Source: Ideonella oryzae
GTDB lineage: Bacteria; Pseudomonadota; Gammaproteobacteria; Burkholderiales; Burkholderiaceae_C
Assembly (NCBI RefSeq): GCF_024055665.1
Contig: NZ_JAMXMC010000004.1
Span: forward strand, 354,885 to 418,884
DNA length: 64,000 nt
Reading direction: 5' to 3'
In this document: in pieces, positions 9,716 to 19,371 of the stretch
Numbering within the stretch: the stretch's first letter is position 1
Layout: every line of letters starts with the position of its first letter
Translations under genes and position numbers: made by a program
The notes under the pieces: generated by a model
Databases searched by the model: none
What the model was told of the DNA's origin: nothing
The model's input: only the letters and a program-made list of their open reading frames with translations

Positions 9716-11761
9716 ATGACCCGCAAGCTCTTCGTCACGACTGCCCTGCCCTACGCCAATGCGCCCTTCCACATCGGGCACATGATGGAGTACATCCAGG
9801 CCGACATCTGGGTGCGGTTCCAGCGCATGCAAGGGTCCGAGGTGCACTTCGTCGGCGCCGACGACGCCCACGGCGCGCCGATCATGATCGCCGCCGAGAA
9901 GGCCGGCATCACGCCGCAGCAGTTCGTGGCCCAGGTGGCCGCCGGCCGTCCGCAGTACTTGAACGGCTTCCACATCGCCTTCGACAACTGGCACTCCACC
10001 GACGGCCCGGAGAACCACCAGTTGGCCCAGGACATCTACCGCGCGCTGCGGGCCCACGAACTGATCGACGTGAAGACGATCGAGCAGTTCTTCGACCCGG
10101 ACAAGGGCATGTTCCTGCCCGACCGCTTCATCAAGGGCGAGTGCCCCAAGTGCGGCGCGGCCGACCAGTACGGCGACTCCTGCGAGGTCTGCGGCGCCGT
10201 CTACGCCCCCACCGAGCTGAAGAAGCCCTACTCGGCCCTGTCGGGCGCCACCCCGGTGCTCAAGTCCTCGGACCACTACTTCTTCCGCCTCTCCGACCCG
10301 CGCTGCGTCGAGTTTCTGGAGCAGTGGACCCACACCCCCGGCCGCCTGCAGCCCGAGGTGCTCAACAAGATCAAGGAATGGTTCGCCAAGGACGACGAGG
10401 GCCAGGGTGGTCTGGGCGACTGGGACATCAGCCGCGACGCGCCCTACTTCGGCATCGAGATCCCCGACGCCCCGGGCAAGTACTTCTACGTCTGGCTGGA
10501 CGCCCCCATCGGCTACCTGGCGTCCCTCAAGAACTACTTCGGCAAGAAGGGCATCGACTACGACGCCTTCTTCGCCGACCCGGCGGTGGAGCAGATCCAC
10601 TTCATCGGCAAGGACATCACCTACTTCCACACCCTGTTCTGGCCGGCCATGCTGCACTTCAGCGGCCGCAAGACGCCCGACAAGATCAACGTGCACGGCT
10701 TCATCACCGTCAACGGCGGCCAGAAGATGAGCAAGAGCCGGGGCACCGGCATCAGCCCGCTGAAGTACCTGGAGCTGGGCATGCACCCCGAGTGGCTGCG
10801 CTACTACATCGCCGCCAAGCTCAACAGCCGGGTCGAGGACATCGACTTCAACCCCGAGGACTTCATGGCCCGGGTCAATTCCGACCTGGTGGGCAAGTAC
10901 ATCAACATCGCCTCCCGGGCGGCCGGCTTCATCGCCAAGCGCTTCGAGGGCCGGCTCTCGGCCGACCTGGGCGTGGAAGGCCGCAGCCTGCTGGACGCGC
11001 TGCGCGCCCAGCGCGCCGCCATCACCGAGCTCTACGAGGAGCGCGAGTACGGCAAGGCCCTGCGCGAGGTCATGGCCCTGGCCGACAAGGTCAACGAATA
11101 CGTCGACACCCACAAGCCCTGGGAATTGGCCAAGCACCCCGAGCAGGCCGCGGTGCTGCACGACGTCTGCAGCACCTGCATCGAGGCCTTCCGCCTGCTG
11201 ACCATCTACCTCAAGCCGGTACTGCCGGCCCTGGCCGAGAAGGTCGAAGCCTTCCTGCAGGTCGCACCGATGAACTTCGAGGACATCGGCCGCGCGCTGG
11301 GCGCCCACACCATCGGCACCTACCAGCACCTGATGCAGCGCGTCGACGCGCAGCTGCTCGACGAACTGCTGGCCCCGCCGCCGGCGCCCAAGCTCATCCC
11401 CGGCGGGGAGGAGCTGGCCCCCGAGATCAAGATCGACGACTTCAGCAAGGTCGACCTGCGCATCGCCAAGATCGTCAAGGCCGAGCCTGTGGAGGGCAGC
11501 GACAAGCTGCTGCGCCTGACCCTGGACGTGGGCGAAGGCCAGACCCGCAACGTCTTCAGCGGCATCAAGAGCGCCTACAAGCCCGAGGACCTGGAAGGCA
11601 AGCTGACCGTGATGGTGGCCAACCTGGCCCCGCGCAAGATGAAGTTCGGCCTCAGCGAGGGCATGGTGCTGGCCGCCAGCCACGCCGACGAGAAGGCCCA
11701 CCCCGGCATCTTCGTGCTGGAGCCCTTCCCCGGCGCCCAGCCGGGCATGCGGGTTCGCTAA
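9716..11761 (+). CDS. metG: methionyl-tRNA synthetase
   Basis: 681-residue class I synthetase charging both initiator and elongator tRNA-Met. HIGH motif HIGH at residues 19-22 ([11 protein letters not shown]), KMSKS at 337-341, and a zinc knuckle with C143, C146, C156 and C159 (one four-cysteine set, as in the E. coli type). The anticodon-binding helical domain follows, and the C-terminal 110 or so residues (from [20 protein letters not shown]) are the EMAPII/Arc1p-type OB fold used for dimerisation and tRNA binding. Length and start fit the family. Stands alone; the downstream gene is convergent. Confidence 0.98.
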   Translation: MTRKLFVTTALPYANAPFHIGHMMEYIQADIWVRFQRMQGSEVHFVGADDAHGAPIMIAAEKAGITPQQFVAQVAAGRPQYLNGFHIAFDNWHSTDGPENHQLAQDIYRALRAHELIDVKTIEQFFDPDKGMFLPDRFIKGECPKCGAADQYGDSCEVCGAVYAPTELKKPYSALSGATPVLKSSDHYFFRLSDPRCVEFLEQWTHTPGRLQPEVLNKIKEWFAKDDEGQGGLGDWDISRDAPYFGIEIPDAPGKYFYVWLDAPIGYLASLKNYFGKKGIDYDAFFADPAVEQIHFIGKDITYFHTLFWPAMLHFSGRKTPDKINVHGFITVNGGQKMSKSRGTGISPLKYLELGMHPEWLRYYIAAKLNSRVEDIDFNPEDFMARVNSDLVGKYINIASRAAGFIAKRFEGRLSADLGVEGRSLLDALRAQRAAITELYEEREYGKALREVMALADKVNEYVDTHKPWELAKHPEQAAVLHDVCSTCIEAFRLLTIYLKPVLPALAEKVEAFLQVAPMNFEDIGRALGAHTIGTYQHLMQRVDAQLLDELLAPPPAPKLIPGGEELAPEIKIDDFSKVDLRIAKIVKAEPVEGSDKLLRLTLDVGEGQTRNVFSGIKSAYKPEDLEGKLTVMVANLAPRKMKFGLSEGMVLAASHADEKAHPGIFVLEPFPGAQPGMRVR

Positions 11762-11779
11762 GCAGCCCGCCCCGCCGGC

Positions 11780-12388
11780 TCAGCCGGGCCGCTGGAAAGC
11801 GGCCCGCGCCCGTGCCACCTCGGCGCGGGTCACGCAGCCCTCGGCATGGTCGTTGACCAGGCCCATGGCCTGCATGAAGGCATAGACCGTGGTCGGGCCG
11901 ACGAACTTCCAGCCCCGCTTCTTCAGGTCCTTGGACAGGGCGATCGACTCGGGCGAAACCGACACGGTCTGCGGCGAGGCCAGTGCATCGCCCACCGGTT
12001 CGTAGCCCCAGAAATAGGCCGCCAGCGAGCCGACCTCCTCGGCCAGGGCCTGGGCCCGGCCGGCGTTGTGGATCACCGCCTCGATCTTGCCGCGGTGGCG
12101 CACGATGCCGGCATCGGCCAGCAGCCGGGCCACGTCGGCCTCGCCATAGCGGGCCATGGCATGAAAGTCGAAGCCGTCGAAGGCGGCGCGGAAGTTCTCC
12201 CGCTTGGCCAGGATGGTGCGCCAGCTCAGGCCCGACTGGAACCCCTCCAGACACAGCTTCTCGAACAGGCGTCGGTCGTCCATCACCGGGTAGCCCCACT
12301 CGCGGTCGTGGTAGGCCAGGTATTCCGGCGTGGCCAGGCACCAGCGGCAGCGCGGTTGGCCATCGGATGCCATCTCGGTGGCGCTCAT
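11780..12388 (-). CDS. tag: DNA-3-methyladenine glycosylase I
   Basis: 202-residue base-excision repair enzyme removing 3-methyladenine from alkylated DNA. Start at MSATEMASDGQPRCRWC; a longer in-frame extension upstream has no homology. The Tag pattern is clear: CRWC...YLAYHDREWGYP near the N-terminus, the catalytic-region motif LFEKLCLEGFQSGLSW, and KKRGWKFVGPTTVYAFMQA. The zinc site ligands are represented by C14, the YHD histidine, and H/C in NDHAEGC. It converges on metG with an 18-base gap and no obvious terminator. Confidence 0.96.
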   Translation of the reverse strand: MSATEMASDGQPRCRWCLATPEYLAYHDREWGYPVMDDRRLFEKLCLEGFQSGLSWRTILAKRENFRAAFDGFDFHAMARYGEADVARLLADAGIVRHRGKIEAVIHNAGRAQALAEEVGSLAAYFWGYEPVGDALASPQTVSVSPESIALSKDLKKRGWKFVGPTTVYAFMQAMGLVNDHAEGCVTRAEVARARAAFQRPG

Positions 12389-12582
12389 CGTGTCTTTCCC
12401 CCTTGTGAGGCGGTGGGGCGGGCGCGGACAATCACCCCCATGCCTCCCCCGCATGCCCACGAAGTGTCGCAGGTCCGCCGCCTCTCGCGGCGGCGCAGCT
12501 TCTTCGTGCGCCTGCACCACTGCGGTCCTCCGGCACAGGTCCTGACCGACCTGTGTTCCTTCCCTTCCCTTCCGGAGTTTCC

Positions 12583-14265
12583 ATGCCGCTGGCCACCTTG
12601 CGGGCTGCCCTGCAGCCCTTCCGCCCCCGCGCCCTGACCGCACTGAAAGGGCTCAGCCGGGAGCAGCTCGTCGCCGACTTCGGCGCGGGCCTCACCGTGG
12701 GCATCGTCGCCCTGCCGCTGGCCATGGCCTTTGCCATCGCCTCCGGCGTCAAGCCCGAAGCCGGGCTGTTCACCGCCATCATCGCGGGCTTCCTGATCTC
12801 CGCCCTGGGCGGGTCCAACGTCCAGATCGGGGGCCCAGCCGGTGCCTTCATCGTCATCGTCTACGGCATCGTCGACCGCTACGGCTTGGCCAACCTGCTG
12901 ATCGCCACCTCGCTGGCCGGCGTGCTGCTGTTCGCGATGGGCCTGTTCAAGCTCGGGGCGCTGGTGCGCTTCATCCCGGTGTCCATCGTGATCGGCTTCA
13001 CCAACGGCATCGCGGTGCTGATCGGCCTGTCGCAGTTCAAGGACGCCCTGGGCCTGCCCATCGCCAAGATGCCGGGCGACTTCTTCGCCCAGCTGCGCAC
13101 CCTGGCCGAGCACGCCGGACAGATCAACCCCTGGGCCCTGGCGCTGACCGGCGGCTGCCTGGCCCTGGTGGTCGTCTGGCCCAAGAGCTACACCATGCCA
13201 GTCGGCGTTCGCCTGGGCTGGCACCACCGCCTGCGGCGCGTGGCCGCCCACCTGCCCGGCACGGTGGTGGCGCTGGCGGGCGCCACGCTGCTCACCCGCG
13301 GGCTGCACCTGCCGGTGGAGACCATCGGCAGCCGCTTCGGCGGCATTCCCCAGGGCCTGCCGGGCTTCGAGCTGCCCGCCCTGTCCTGGGACAGTGCCAA
13401 GCAGCTGTTCATCCCGACCGTGACGATCGCCCTGCTGGGGTCCATTGAATCCCTGCTTTGCGCCCGGGTGGCCGACAACGCCGCCGACATCCCCCGCCAT
13501 GACCCCAACCAGGAGCTGATGGCCCAGGGCGTGGCGAACTTCGTCAGCCCCTTCTTCGGCGGCATCCCGGCCACCGGCACCATCGCCCGCACCGTCACCA
13601 ATGTGCGGGCCGGCGGTCGCACGCCGCTGGCGGGCATCGTCCATGCGGCCACCCTGCTGCTCATCGTGCTGGTGGCCGCGCCGCTGGCCGCGGGCATTCC
13701 GCTGGCGGCCATGGCCGGCATCCTGCTGTTCGTGGCCTGGAACATGGGCGAGTGGCGCGAGTTCGCCCGGCTGCGCCAGTTCCGCTGGCCCTACCGCCTG
13801 CTGCTGGTGGGCACCTTCGTGCTGACGGTGGTCTTCGACCTCACGGTCGCGGTGGAAGTGGGCCTGGTCTCGGCCTGCGCCTTCTTCATCGTGCGCATGG
13901 GCTCGCTGTTCCAGGTCCGGCCCAGCACGCCAGCGCAGGCCCCCGCCGGGGTGCAGGTGATGGAACTCTACGGCGCGCTGTTCTTCGGCGCGGTGGACAA
14001 GCTGGAGGACCTGCCGGCCCGGCTGCCCGAAGGCACCCAGCGCGTGGTGCTGGACCTGCACCGCCTGGTGGCGATGGACACCTCCGGCCTGGAGGCCCTG
14101 CACCAGCTGCAGCAGGCCCTGCAGCGGCGTGGCATCACGATGGACCTGGCCCGGGCCGCCGAAGCGCCGCTGTCGCTGCTGGAGCGCTCAGGCTTCGCCG
14201 ACGAGCTGGGGCCGCTGCACCTGTGGCCCACCTTGGAAGCGGCGCTGGCCCCGGCCGGCCGCTGA
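12583..14265 (+). CDS. SulP-family anion transporter with STAS domain
   Basis: 560-residue inner-membrane transporter of the SLC26/SulP family. The start follows a GGAG ribosome-binding site. Membrane domain: VGIVALPLAMAFAIASGVKPEAG is the family's first helix signature (VGIVALPLAMAFA), then NVQIGGPAGAFIVI and NQELMAQGVANFVSPFFGG, the conserved hairpin. A cytoplasmic STAS domain (about 440-550: VVLDLHRLVAMDTSGLEAL) closes the protein. Family members carry sulfate, bicarbonate or C4-dicarboxylates; the sequence does not decide which. No cysteine-biosynthesis or carbonic-anhydrase gene is adjacent. Confidence 0.92.
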   Translation: MPLATLRAALQPFRPRALTALKGLSREQLVADFGAGLTVGIVALPLAMAFAIASGVKPEAGLFTAIIAGFLISALGGSNVQIGGPAGAFIVIVYGIVDRYGLANLLIATSLAGVLLFAMGLFKLGALVRFIPVSIVIGFTNGIAVLIGLSQFKDALGLPIAKMPGDFFAQLRTLAEHAGQINPWALALTGGCLALVVVWPKSYTMPVGVRLGWHHRLRRVAAHLPGTVVALAGATLLTRGLHLPVETIGSRFGGIPQGLPGFELPALSWDSAKQLFIPTVTIALLGSIESLLCARVADNAADIPRHDPNQELMAQGVANFVSPFFGGIPATGTIARTVTNVRAGGRTPLAGIVHAATLLLIVLVAAPLAAGIPLAAMAGILLFVAWNMGEWREFARLRQFRWPYRLLLVGTFVLTVVFDLTVAVEVGLVSACAFFIVRMGSLFQVRPSTPAQAPAGVQVMELYGALFFGAVDKLEDLPARLPEGTQRVVLDLHRLVAMDTSGLEALHQLQQALQRRGITMDLARAAEAPLSLLERSGFADELGPLHLWPTLEAALAPAGR

Positions 14266-14271
14266 AGGCGC

Positions 14272-15807
14272 TCAGTCCCAGGCGGCGTCGGTTCGACGCA
14301 AGGCCTGCAGGACCTGGTCACATCGCAACCCCTGGGTCTGGCGCTGAGCCTGCAGCCAGCCCACCGCCCACCAGGCCCGAGGCTCCTGCTCAGCCGCCTG
14401 GGCGAACAGGGCCTGTGCCAGCGCCTGGTCGTGCTCGGAGCCCAGGGCATCCTGGGCCTCGCGCAGCGCGGCCAGATGGCGGGCCAGCGCCTTGGCCGGC
14501 CACAGGCTGGCGCTCATCTCCAGCAGATAGCGCAGGCGCTTGACGCGCTTGCGCAAGCGGTGATGGGCCGCCTCGTCCAGGGCGGCATAGGCCTTGGCAT
14601 CGCGCCGCACCTGCTTGTGCAGCGGCGCCAGGCAGGCCCGCATCCAGCGCCGCAGCGAAGGCCGGTCCGCGGTCCCGGCAGGCAGCCCCCCCGGGGTCTG
14701 GACAAAGGCCAGCAGGGCGATCAGCAGTCGGGTGAAGCCGGGGTGGCGCAGTTCGGCCCCCACGTCCACGTCCGCACCGGTGGGCTGCAAGGCGTCCGTC
14801 CAAGGGGCGCCGGCCGCCTGCAGCGCCGGCAGCAGGCCCTGGGCCAGGGCGTCGCGGTCGCGCTGCAGGCCCAGTCGGCGGAAGACCTCGGCCAGCGCGG
14901 CCTCCCAGGCCGGGTCGGCCTGCAGGCCCGCGGCCTCAGGGGGCACCAGCACGCGCAGCACGGTGCGCAGCCGGCGCAGGCCGATGCGGCACTGGCGCAG
15001 GTACTCGTCCCGCTCGCCCAGCGCCGGCAGCGCCGCATCGGCCAGCACGGCGGCATTGGCCAAGACCTGGCCCAGGGCCGCCCGCAGCAAGGACTGCAGG
15101 GCACGTTCAGGCCGCTGGCTGTTGCGCAGCACAGGCGCCTCACCCCGCGCCGGCGGCGAGGCCCAGCGCCCGGCCGCCAGCAGGTGGCCACGCTCGGCCT
15201 TGCTGCGCACATCCAGCCACAGACCGTGGCGGTCCACCCAGCGCCGGGCCAGGGCCAGCAGATCGGCCGGCTCGCCCTGCACCAGCTCGAACTCCAGTTC
15301 GCACACCGGCCATTCGCGCCCGCCCGCCCGGATCATGCCGACATCGAAGGCCAGCTCCACCCGGGCGCCCCCGGGCAGGCGGACCACCCGGCTCAGACGC
15401 TGGATATCGGTCTCGAAATGCACCGCCAGGCCCTGTGCCTGCCCATCGCCCGCCAGCACGCCGATGCCCAGGGCGCGGGCCAGGGCAGCGGCCGCGGGCG
15501 TGTCGGCATGGCGCGCCAGATCCGGGTCCGGCGGCAGCTCGCCACCGGGCAACACCACCTCGTGCTCCAGCCGCTGCATCGGGTTGTCGCCCTCGGCCTT
15601 GAAGGTCTGCACCCAGTGGGCGCCTTCGTCACGCAGGCGCAGCGCGGCCCGCGCCCGCGCCAGGCGGCGGTCCGGCGTGTCCAGGTAGCGGGCCCGCAAC
15701 CGCTGCCGACGGGCCTGGGCCGTGCCCACGGCGCGACGCACCGCGGCCTCGGCGCCCGCTGGCACCTGGAACTTCAATTCGATCTCGAACACGGTCAGGC
15801 CCCTCAT
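14272..15807 (-). CDS. CYTH and CHAD domain inorganic triphosphatase
   Basis: 511-residue protein, probable inorganic tripolyphosphatase (YgiF type). N-terminal CYTH tunnel domain begins with the diagnostic EIELKFQVP and continues with RARYLDTPDRRLARA, LRLRDEG and WVQTFKAEG. From about residue 215 a CHAD domain provides helical bundles rich in histidine and arginine (LRQCRIGLRRLRTVLRV, HHRLRKRVKRLRYLLEM) that bind polyphosphate. A GTG at 15792 (VFEIELKF) is an alternative start, six residues from the strongest homology. Divergent from a GNAT gene. Confidence 0.92.
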   Translation of the reverse strand: MRGLTVFEIELKFQVPAGAEAAVRRAVGTAQARRQRLRARYLDTPDRRLARARAALRLRDEGAHWVQTFKAEGDNPMQRLEHEVVLPGGELPPDPDLARHADTPAAAALARALGIGVLAGDGQAQGLAVHFETDIQRLSRVVRLPGGARVELAFDVGMIRAGGREWPVCELEFELVQGEPADLLALARRWVDRHGLWLDVRSKAERGHLLAAGRWASPPARGEAPVLRNSQRPERALQSLLRAALGQVLANAAVLADAALPALGERDEYLRQCRIGLRRLRTVLRVLVPPEAAGLQADPAWEAALAEVFRRLGLQRDRDALAQGLLPALQAAGAPWTDALQPTGADVDVGAELRHPGFTRLLIALLAFVQTPGGLPAGTADRPSLRRWMRACLAPLHKQVRRDAKAYAALDEAAHHRLRKRVKRLRYLLEMSASLWPAKALARHLAALREAQDALGSEHDQALAQALFAQAAEQEPRAWWAVGWLQAQRQTQGLRCDQVLQALRRTDAAWD

Positions 15808-15859
15808 GCAGCAGAAAACAGGCTGCAGCAGATTCTGCCCGCAGCGCCAGGCAGGCGCG

Positions 15860-16648
15860 ATGACAGTGACCTACCATCGACCCATGGCGCCCCCCGACCC
15901 CGCAGCACCGATCGACCTGCCCACCTGGGCCGCCCTGGAAGCCGCCGCCTGGGCCGCCTGGCCCGCACTGTCCGAAGCCGACCATGCCGGCTGGCGGCTG
16001 CGCACGGCCCAGGGCTACACCAAGCGTGCCAACTCGGCCAATGCTGACCTGTCGGCACAGGCCCTGGCGGCGCACGATCTGGATGCCATCGAGGCCCATT
16101 ACGCTGGGCAGGGCCTGCCGGCCATCTTCCGGCTGACCGAGCCCGGCCCCCAACCCGCCCTGGACGCCACGCTGGCGCAGCGCGGGTACCGGCGGGTGGA
16201 CCCGTCGCTGGTGCTCTGGCGTCCACTCGGTCCCGCAGACAGCGGCGGCCCCGCCCCCGCCACCCGGCCCTGGGCCGATTGGCTGGCAGCCTTCCAGTCC
16301 GTGTCCGGCAAGCTGGGCCCGGGTCAGGCCACCCACCTGGCCATGCTGCAATCCATCACGGATGCCTGTGCACCGACGGTGTGGCCCGCCCATGACCCGC
16401 GCAGCGTCGGTCTGGCGGTGCGGCACCAGGGCTGGGCCGGCCTGTTCGATGTGGCCACCGCGCCCGACGCCCGCCGACAGGGCCTGGCCCGTGCGCTGTG
16501 CCAGCAACTGCTGGGCTGGGCTGCGGCCCAGGGCGCCCACCACGCCTACCTGCAGGTGGTGGAGGCCAACACCGCAGCCCGCACGCTCTACGCCCAGCTG
16601 GGCTTCGTGACGGCCTACCGCTACTGGTACCGGGTGAAGGCCAGCTGA
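15860..16648 (+). CDS. GNAT-family N-acetyltransferase
   Basis: 262-residue protein with a C-terminal acetyl-CoA-binding GNAT core: DARRQGLARALCQQLLGWA is the motif A pyrophosphate loop (R/Q-x-x-G-x-A form), followed by AYLQVVEANTAARTLYAQLGF (motif B; given as LQVVEANTAARTLYAQLGF). The N-terminal half resembles a degenerate second GNAT fold (GWRLRTAQGYTKRANSAN), a layout common in this family. Start uncertain: MTVTYHRP at 15860 or MAPPDP at 15884. The substrate cannot be inferred; neighbours are unrelated. Confidence 0.82.
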   Translation: MTVTYHRPMAPPDPAAPIDLPTWAALEAAAWAAWPALSEADHAGWRLRTAQGYTKRANSANADLSAQALAAHDLDAIEAHYAGQGLPAIFRLTEPGPQPALDATLAQRGYRRVDPSLVLWRPLGPADSGGPAPATRPWADWLAAFQSVSGKLGPGQATHLAMLQSITDACAPTVWPAHDPRSVGLAVRHQGWAGLFDVATAPDARRQGLARALCQQLLGWAAAQGAHHAYLQVVEANTAARTLYAQLGFVTAYRYWYRVKAS

Positions 16649-16661
16649 CACCGCGCCCCGC

Positions 16662-16667
16662 TAGAAT
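16662..16667 (+). promoter_or_regulatory. -10-like hexamer upstream of DUF3460 gene
   Basis: TAGAAT within CGCTAGAATCCGGGC, 48 bases before the DUF3460 ATG. It matches the usual -10 context of Burkholderiales promoters; no -35 is obvious. Confidence 0.4.
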
Positions 16668-16714
16668 CCGGGCTTCCTGCCGACACTGAAGGCGCGCGAG
16701 CGCCCGTTCCTGCC

Positions 16715-16918
16715 ATGCCGCTGTTCTGGAAGCCCTACAAGTCCGAGATCACCCAGTTCATCGACGAGCTCAAGACCAAGCGCCCGTCGCTGGAGGCCGA
16801 GCAGCGTGCCGGCCGTGGCCTGCTGTGGGACCGCCCGCAGGACCGCGAGGCCGAGGCCGAGTTCAAGGCTTCCCGCGTGGCTCAGCAGCCCTACGTCTAC
16901 CAGACCCACGGCCACTGA
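16715..16918 (+). CDS. DUF3460 family protein
   Basis: 67-residue protein beginning MPLFWKPYKSEITQFIDELK and ending in QQPYVYQTHGH, matching the betaproteobacterial DUF3460 family over its full length. Function unknown. Soluble, mixed charge, no signal peptide. It lies just upstream of scpA, 25 bases from that gene's proposed start, and probably shares its transcript; this neighbourhood is common in the group and hints at an accessory role near chromosome segregation, which is inference only. Confidence 0.85.
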   Translation: MPLFWKPYKSEITQFIDELKTKRPSLEAEQRAGRGLLWDRPQDREAEAEFKASRVAQQPYVYQTHGH

Positions 16919-16943
16919 GCCGTGTGGCCCAACGCGGGCTGAC

Positions 16944-17855
16944 GTGAACGAGCCGCTCCCCGACGCCCTCCCGCCCGAGTTGCCCGAACCGCCCATCCCT
17001 TCGGAGGCGATGGGGCCGGTCACCGAGCTGCCGCCGCCGGTGGCGCCCGAGGTGGACACCCCCGCCATGGTGGATGGGGTGGCGGTGGCCCGCCTGTACG
17101 GCGAACCGCTGTTCGCCCTGCCCAACGACCTCTACATCCCGCCGGATGCGCTGGAGGTCTTCCTGGAGGCCTTCCAGGGGCCGCTGGATCTACTGCTCTA
17201 CCTGATCCGCAAGCAGAACTTCAACATCCTCGACATCCCGATGGCGGATGTCACGCGGCAGTATCTGACCTATGTGGATCAGATCCGGGCGCACAACCTC
17301 GAACTGGCGGCCGACTATCTGCTGATGGCGGCCATGCTCATCGAGATCAAGTCGCGCATGCTGCTGCCCCCCAAGCCCAGCGAGAACGGCGAAGAGGCCG
17401 AGGATCCGCGGGCCGAGTTGGTGCGCCGGCTGCTCGAATACGAGCAGATGAAGCTGGCCGCGGCCCGTCTGGACAGCCTGCCGGTGATGGGGCGCGATTT
17501 CCTGCGGGCGCAGGTCCATGTCGAGCAGTCCATCCAGACCCGCTTTCCAGAAGTCTCGCTGGTCGACATCCAGGAGGCCTGGCGCGACATCCTGCGGCGC
17601 GCCAAGCTCAACCAGCACCACCGCATCACGCGCGAGCAGCTCTCGGTGCGCGAGTACATGAGTGTGGTGCTGCGCCGCCTGCAGGGCGAGCGCTTCGTCG
17701 AGTTCCAGGACCTGTTCGACGTGAGCCAGGGCTCGCCGGTGGTGGTGGTGACCTTCATCGCGATGCTGGAACTGGCCCGCGAGCGCCTGCTTGAGATCAC
17801 CCAGGCCGAAGCCTTCGCGCCGATCTACGTGCGCCTGGCTTACCAGCCCACCTGA
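16944..17855 (+). CDS. scpA: segregation and condensation protein A
   Basis: 303-residue kleisin that bridges the SMC heads with ScpB in the bacterial condensin. A GTG start at 16944 (VNEPLPDALPPE) is preferred, since the frame further upstream overlaps the DUF3460 gene with no homology. The first 65 residues are a proline/glutamate-rich extension. The kleisin core starts at LEVFLEAFQGPLDLLLYLIR and continues with QNFNILDIPMADVTRQYLTY and LELAADYLLMAAMLIEIKSR. The C-terminal winged helix includes LNQHHRITREQLSVREYMS. ScpB is not in the window. Confidence 0.93.
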   Translation: MNEPLPDALPPELPEPPIPSEAMGPVTELPPPVAPEVDTPAMVDGVAVARLYGEPLFALPNDLYIPPDALEVFLEAFQGPLDLLLYLIRKQNFNILDIPMADVTRQYLTYVDQIRAHNLELAADYLLMAAMLIEIKSRMLLPPKPSENGEEAEDPRAELVRRLLEYEQMKLAAARLDSLPVMGRDFLRAQVHVEQSIQTRFPEVSLVDIQEAWRDILRRAKLNQHHRITREQLSVREYMSVVLRRLQGERFVEFQDLFDVSQGSPVVVVTFIAMLELARERLLEITQAEAFAPIYVRLAYQPT

Positions 17856-17876
17856 GGTCTGGCGCCGCGGCGCGGC

Positions 17877-18590
17877 TCAGCGCAGGGGCGTGACCGCGGC
17901 CGGCCCGTTGCGCTTGGCGCCCAGCTGACTGACCGCCAGCACCGCCTGCGTGCGCGAATTCACCCCCAGGGCCCGCAGCACGGCCTGCACATGGTCCTTC
18001 ACCGTCTCCACGGACAGCCCCAGGCGCCGGGCGATTTCCTTGTTGGGCTTGCCCTGCAAGAGCAGGCTCAGCACATCAGCCTGACGAGGGGTCAGCCCCA
18101 GCGTCTCGAAGGAAGGCAGGGTCTGGTAAGGCACCGCCTCACCATGACCGGTGCCTGCGGCAGGCTGGAGCGAGGTCCGGGTGGACAGGGGATCGGGCAG
18201 TCCCATGGGCGGCACGAAGATGCCCCCGTCCAGGATCAACCGCAGCGCATCGGCCAGGGCGCCGGTGCTCATCCGCTTGGGCAGGTAGCCACAGGCGCCC
18301 AGATCGATGGACTGGATGACATCGGCTGCGTGGTCGGTGGCAGAGGACACCACCACGGGCACCTCGGGGTGGTTGATCCGCAGTTCGGCCAGCAGGGCAT
18401 AGCCCTCACCGGGCGCGCCCAGTTGGAGATCCAGCAGCACCAGACCGCAGGCGCCACCGTGGGCCATGGCCTCCCTCAGTTCGGCGGGCGTGCAGACGTT
18501 GCGCACCGTGACCCCCGGCCGGATGTCTTCCAGCAACGCCTGGAAGGCCCAGAGGATCAGGGGATGGTTGTCAGCCAACAGGATATGCAT
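17877..18590 (-). CDS. LuxR-type two-component response regulator
   Basis: 237-residue NarL/FixJ-family regulator. Start at MHILLADNHPLILWAF; further upstream codons lack homology. Receiver domain: acidic pocket ADNHP at 6-10, phospho-acceptor D54 in LVLLDLQLG, conserved lysine in GACGYLPKR. A linker of about 40 residues leads to a GerE helix-turn-helix (LTPRQADVLSLLLQGKPNKE, IARRLGLSVETVKDHVQAVL). No histidine kinase is adjacent, so its partner and regulon are unknown. Confidence 0.9.
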   Translation of the reverse strand: MHILLADNHPLILWAFQALLEDIRPGVTVRNVCTPAELREAMAHGGACGLVLLDLQLGAPGEGYALLAELRINHPEVPVVVSSATDHAADVIQSIDLGACGYLPKRMSTGALADALRLILDGGIFVPPMGLPDPLSTRTSLQPAAGTGHGEAVPYQTLPSFETLGLTPRQADVLSLLLQGKPNKEIARRLGLSVETVKDHVQAVLRALGVNSRTQAVLAVSQLGAKRNGPAAVTPLR

Positions 18591-18704
18591 GGCTCCCAGC
18601 GTGGGCAGCAGCGCAACTGCGCATGCGCCCGAAGTTGTTGTTGTGCCCTCAGTGTAAGGAAACACACGTCAACACGCATCCATCTCCCGGCGGGTCTGGG
18701 GAAC

Positions 18705-19328
18705 TCAGCGGTCCTGGCACCACTGCAGCAAGGGGCCCCATTGATCCAGGTCACGTTCGACCCGACTGGGTGTCACGTCCCAGAGCGTCAGCCCGTGGGC
18801 TGCCAGATGCACGTAGTTCTGGGTGTCTCGCAGCGTGGCCACCAGCGGCGCCTTCAGCGTGGCCAGGAACTCCTGCAGACGGTCCTGGGCGATGGTGTGG
18901 TCCTTGACCCGCATGCCCACCAGGCCGATCTGGACCCTCTTGGTCAACTCGAGCTCGGCCATCTCCTGGAGGAAACCGTGGATGGCCTGGATGTCGAACA
19001 GGCTGGGCTGCAGGGGAATCAGCAGGCGATCGACCTGGGCCATCACGGCCCTGAGCTTCTTGCCGTGCAGGCCCGCCGGGGTGTCCACCACCGCCCGATC
19101 CACCCCCTTGGGCGGGGAGGCCAGGTCACCGGCATCGTCCAGCCGCCAGCCCTGGATGGGGCGGGCGGCGGCGGGCCGCAGGTCCAGCCACTGGCGGGCC
19201 GACTGCTGTCGGTCCAAGTCCCCCAGGGCCACCGTGTGCCCCCGCTGCACCAGGGCACCGGCCAGGTTGGTGGCCAGCGTGCTCTTGCCCACCCCGCCCT
19301 TGGGATTGGCGATCGCAATGACCTGCAT
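18705..19328 (-). CDS. ParA-family ATPase (orphan)
   Basis: 207-residue deviant Walker ATPase. Start at MQVIAIANPKGGVGKSTLA, with the deviant Walker A KGGVGKST at 10-17. Also visible: GDLDRQQSARQWLDLRP (A' box with the catalytic aspartate) and DRAVVDTPAGLHGKKL (Walker B). At about 207 residues it is the short form that positions cellular cargo (chemotaxis arrays, carboxysomes, conjugative systems) rather than a chromosomal Soj. No ParB-like gene is adjacent. Divergent from kefF with 43 bases between starts. Confidence 0.9.
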   Translation of the reverse strand: MQVIAIANPKGGVGKSTLATNLAGALVQRGHTVALGDLDRQQSARQWLDLRPAAARPIQGWRLDDAGDLASPPKGVDRAVVDTPAGLHGKKLRAVMAQVDRLLIPLQPSLFDIQAIHGFLQEMAELELTKRVQIGLVGMRVKDHTIAQDRLQEFLATLKAPLVATLRDTQNYVHLAAHGLTLWDVTPSRVERDLDQWGPLLQWCQDR

Positions 19329-19371
19329 CGTGACTCCTCCGTGCTGCAAACCAAGGTATGGTAGCGACAGC

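Noticed and set aside
8906..11701. Very long minus-strand frame (931 codons) covering metG
   Set aside because: Only 8906-9640 has homology and a proper start; the rest is antisense to metG and results from GC-rich codon bias.
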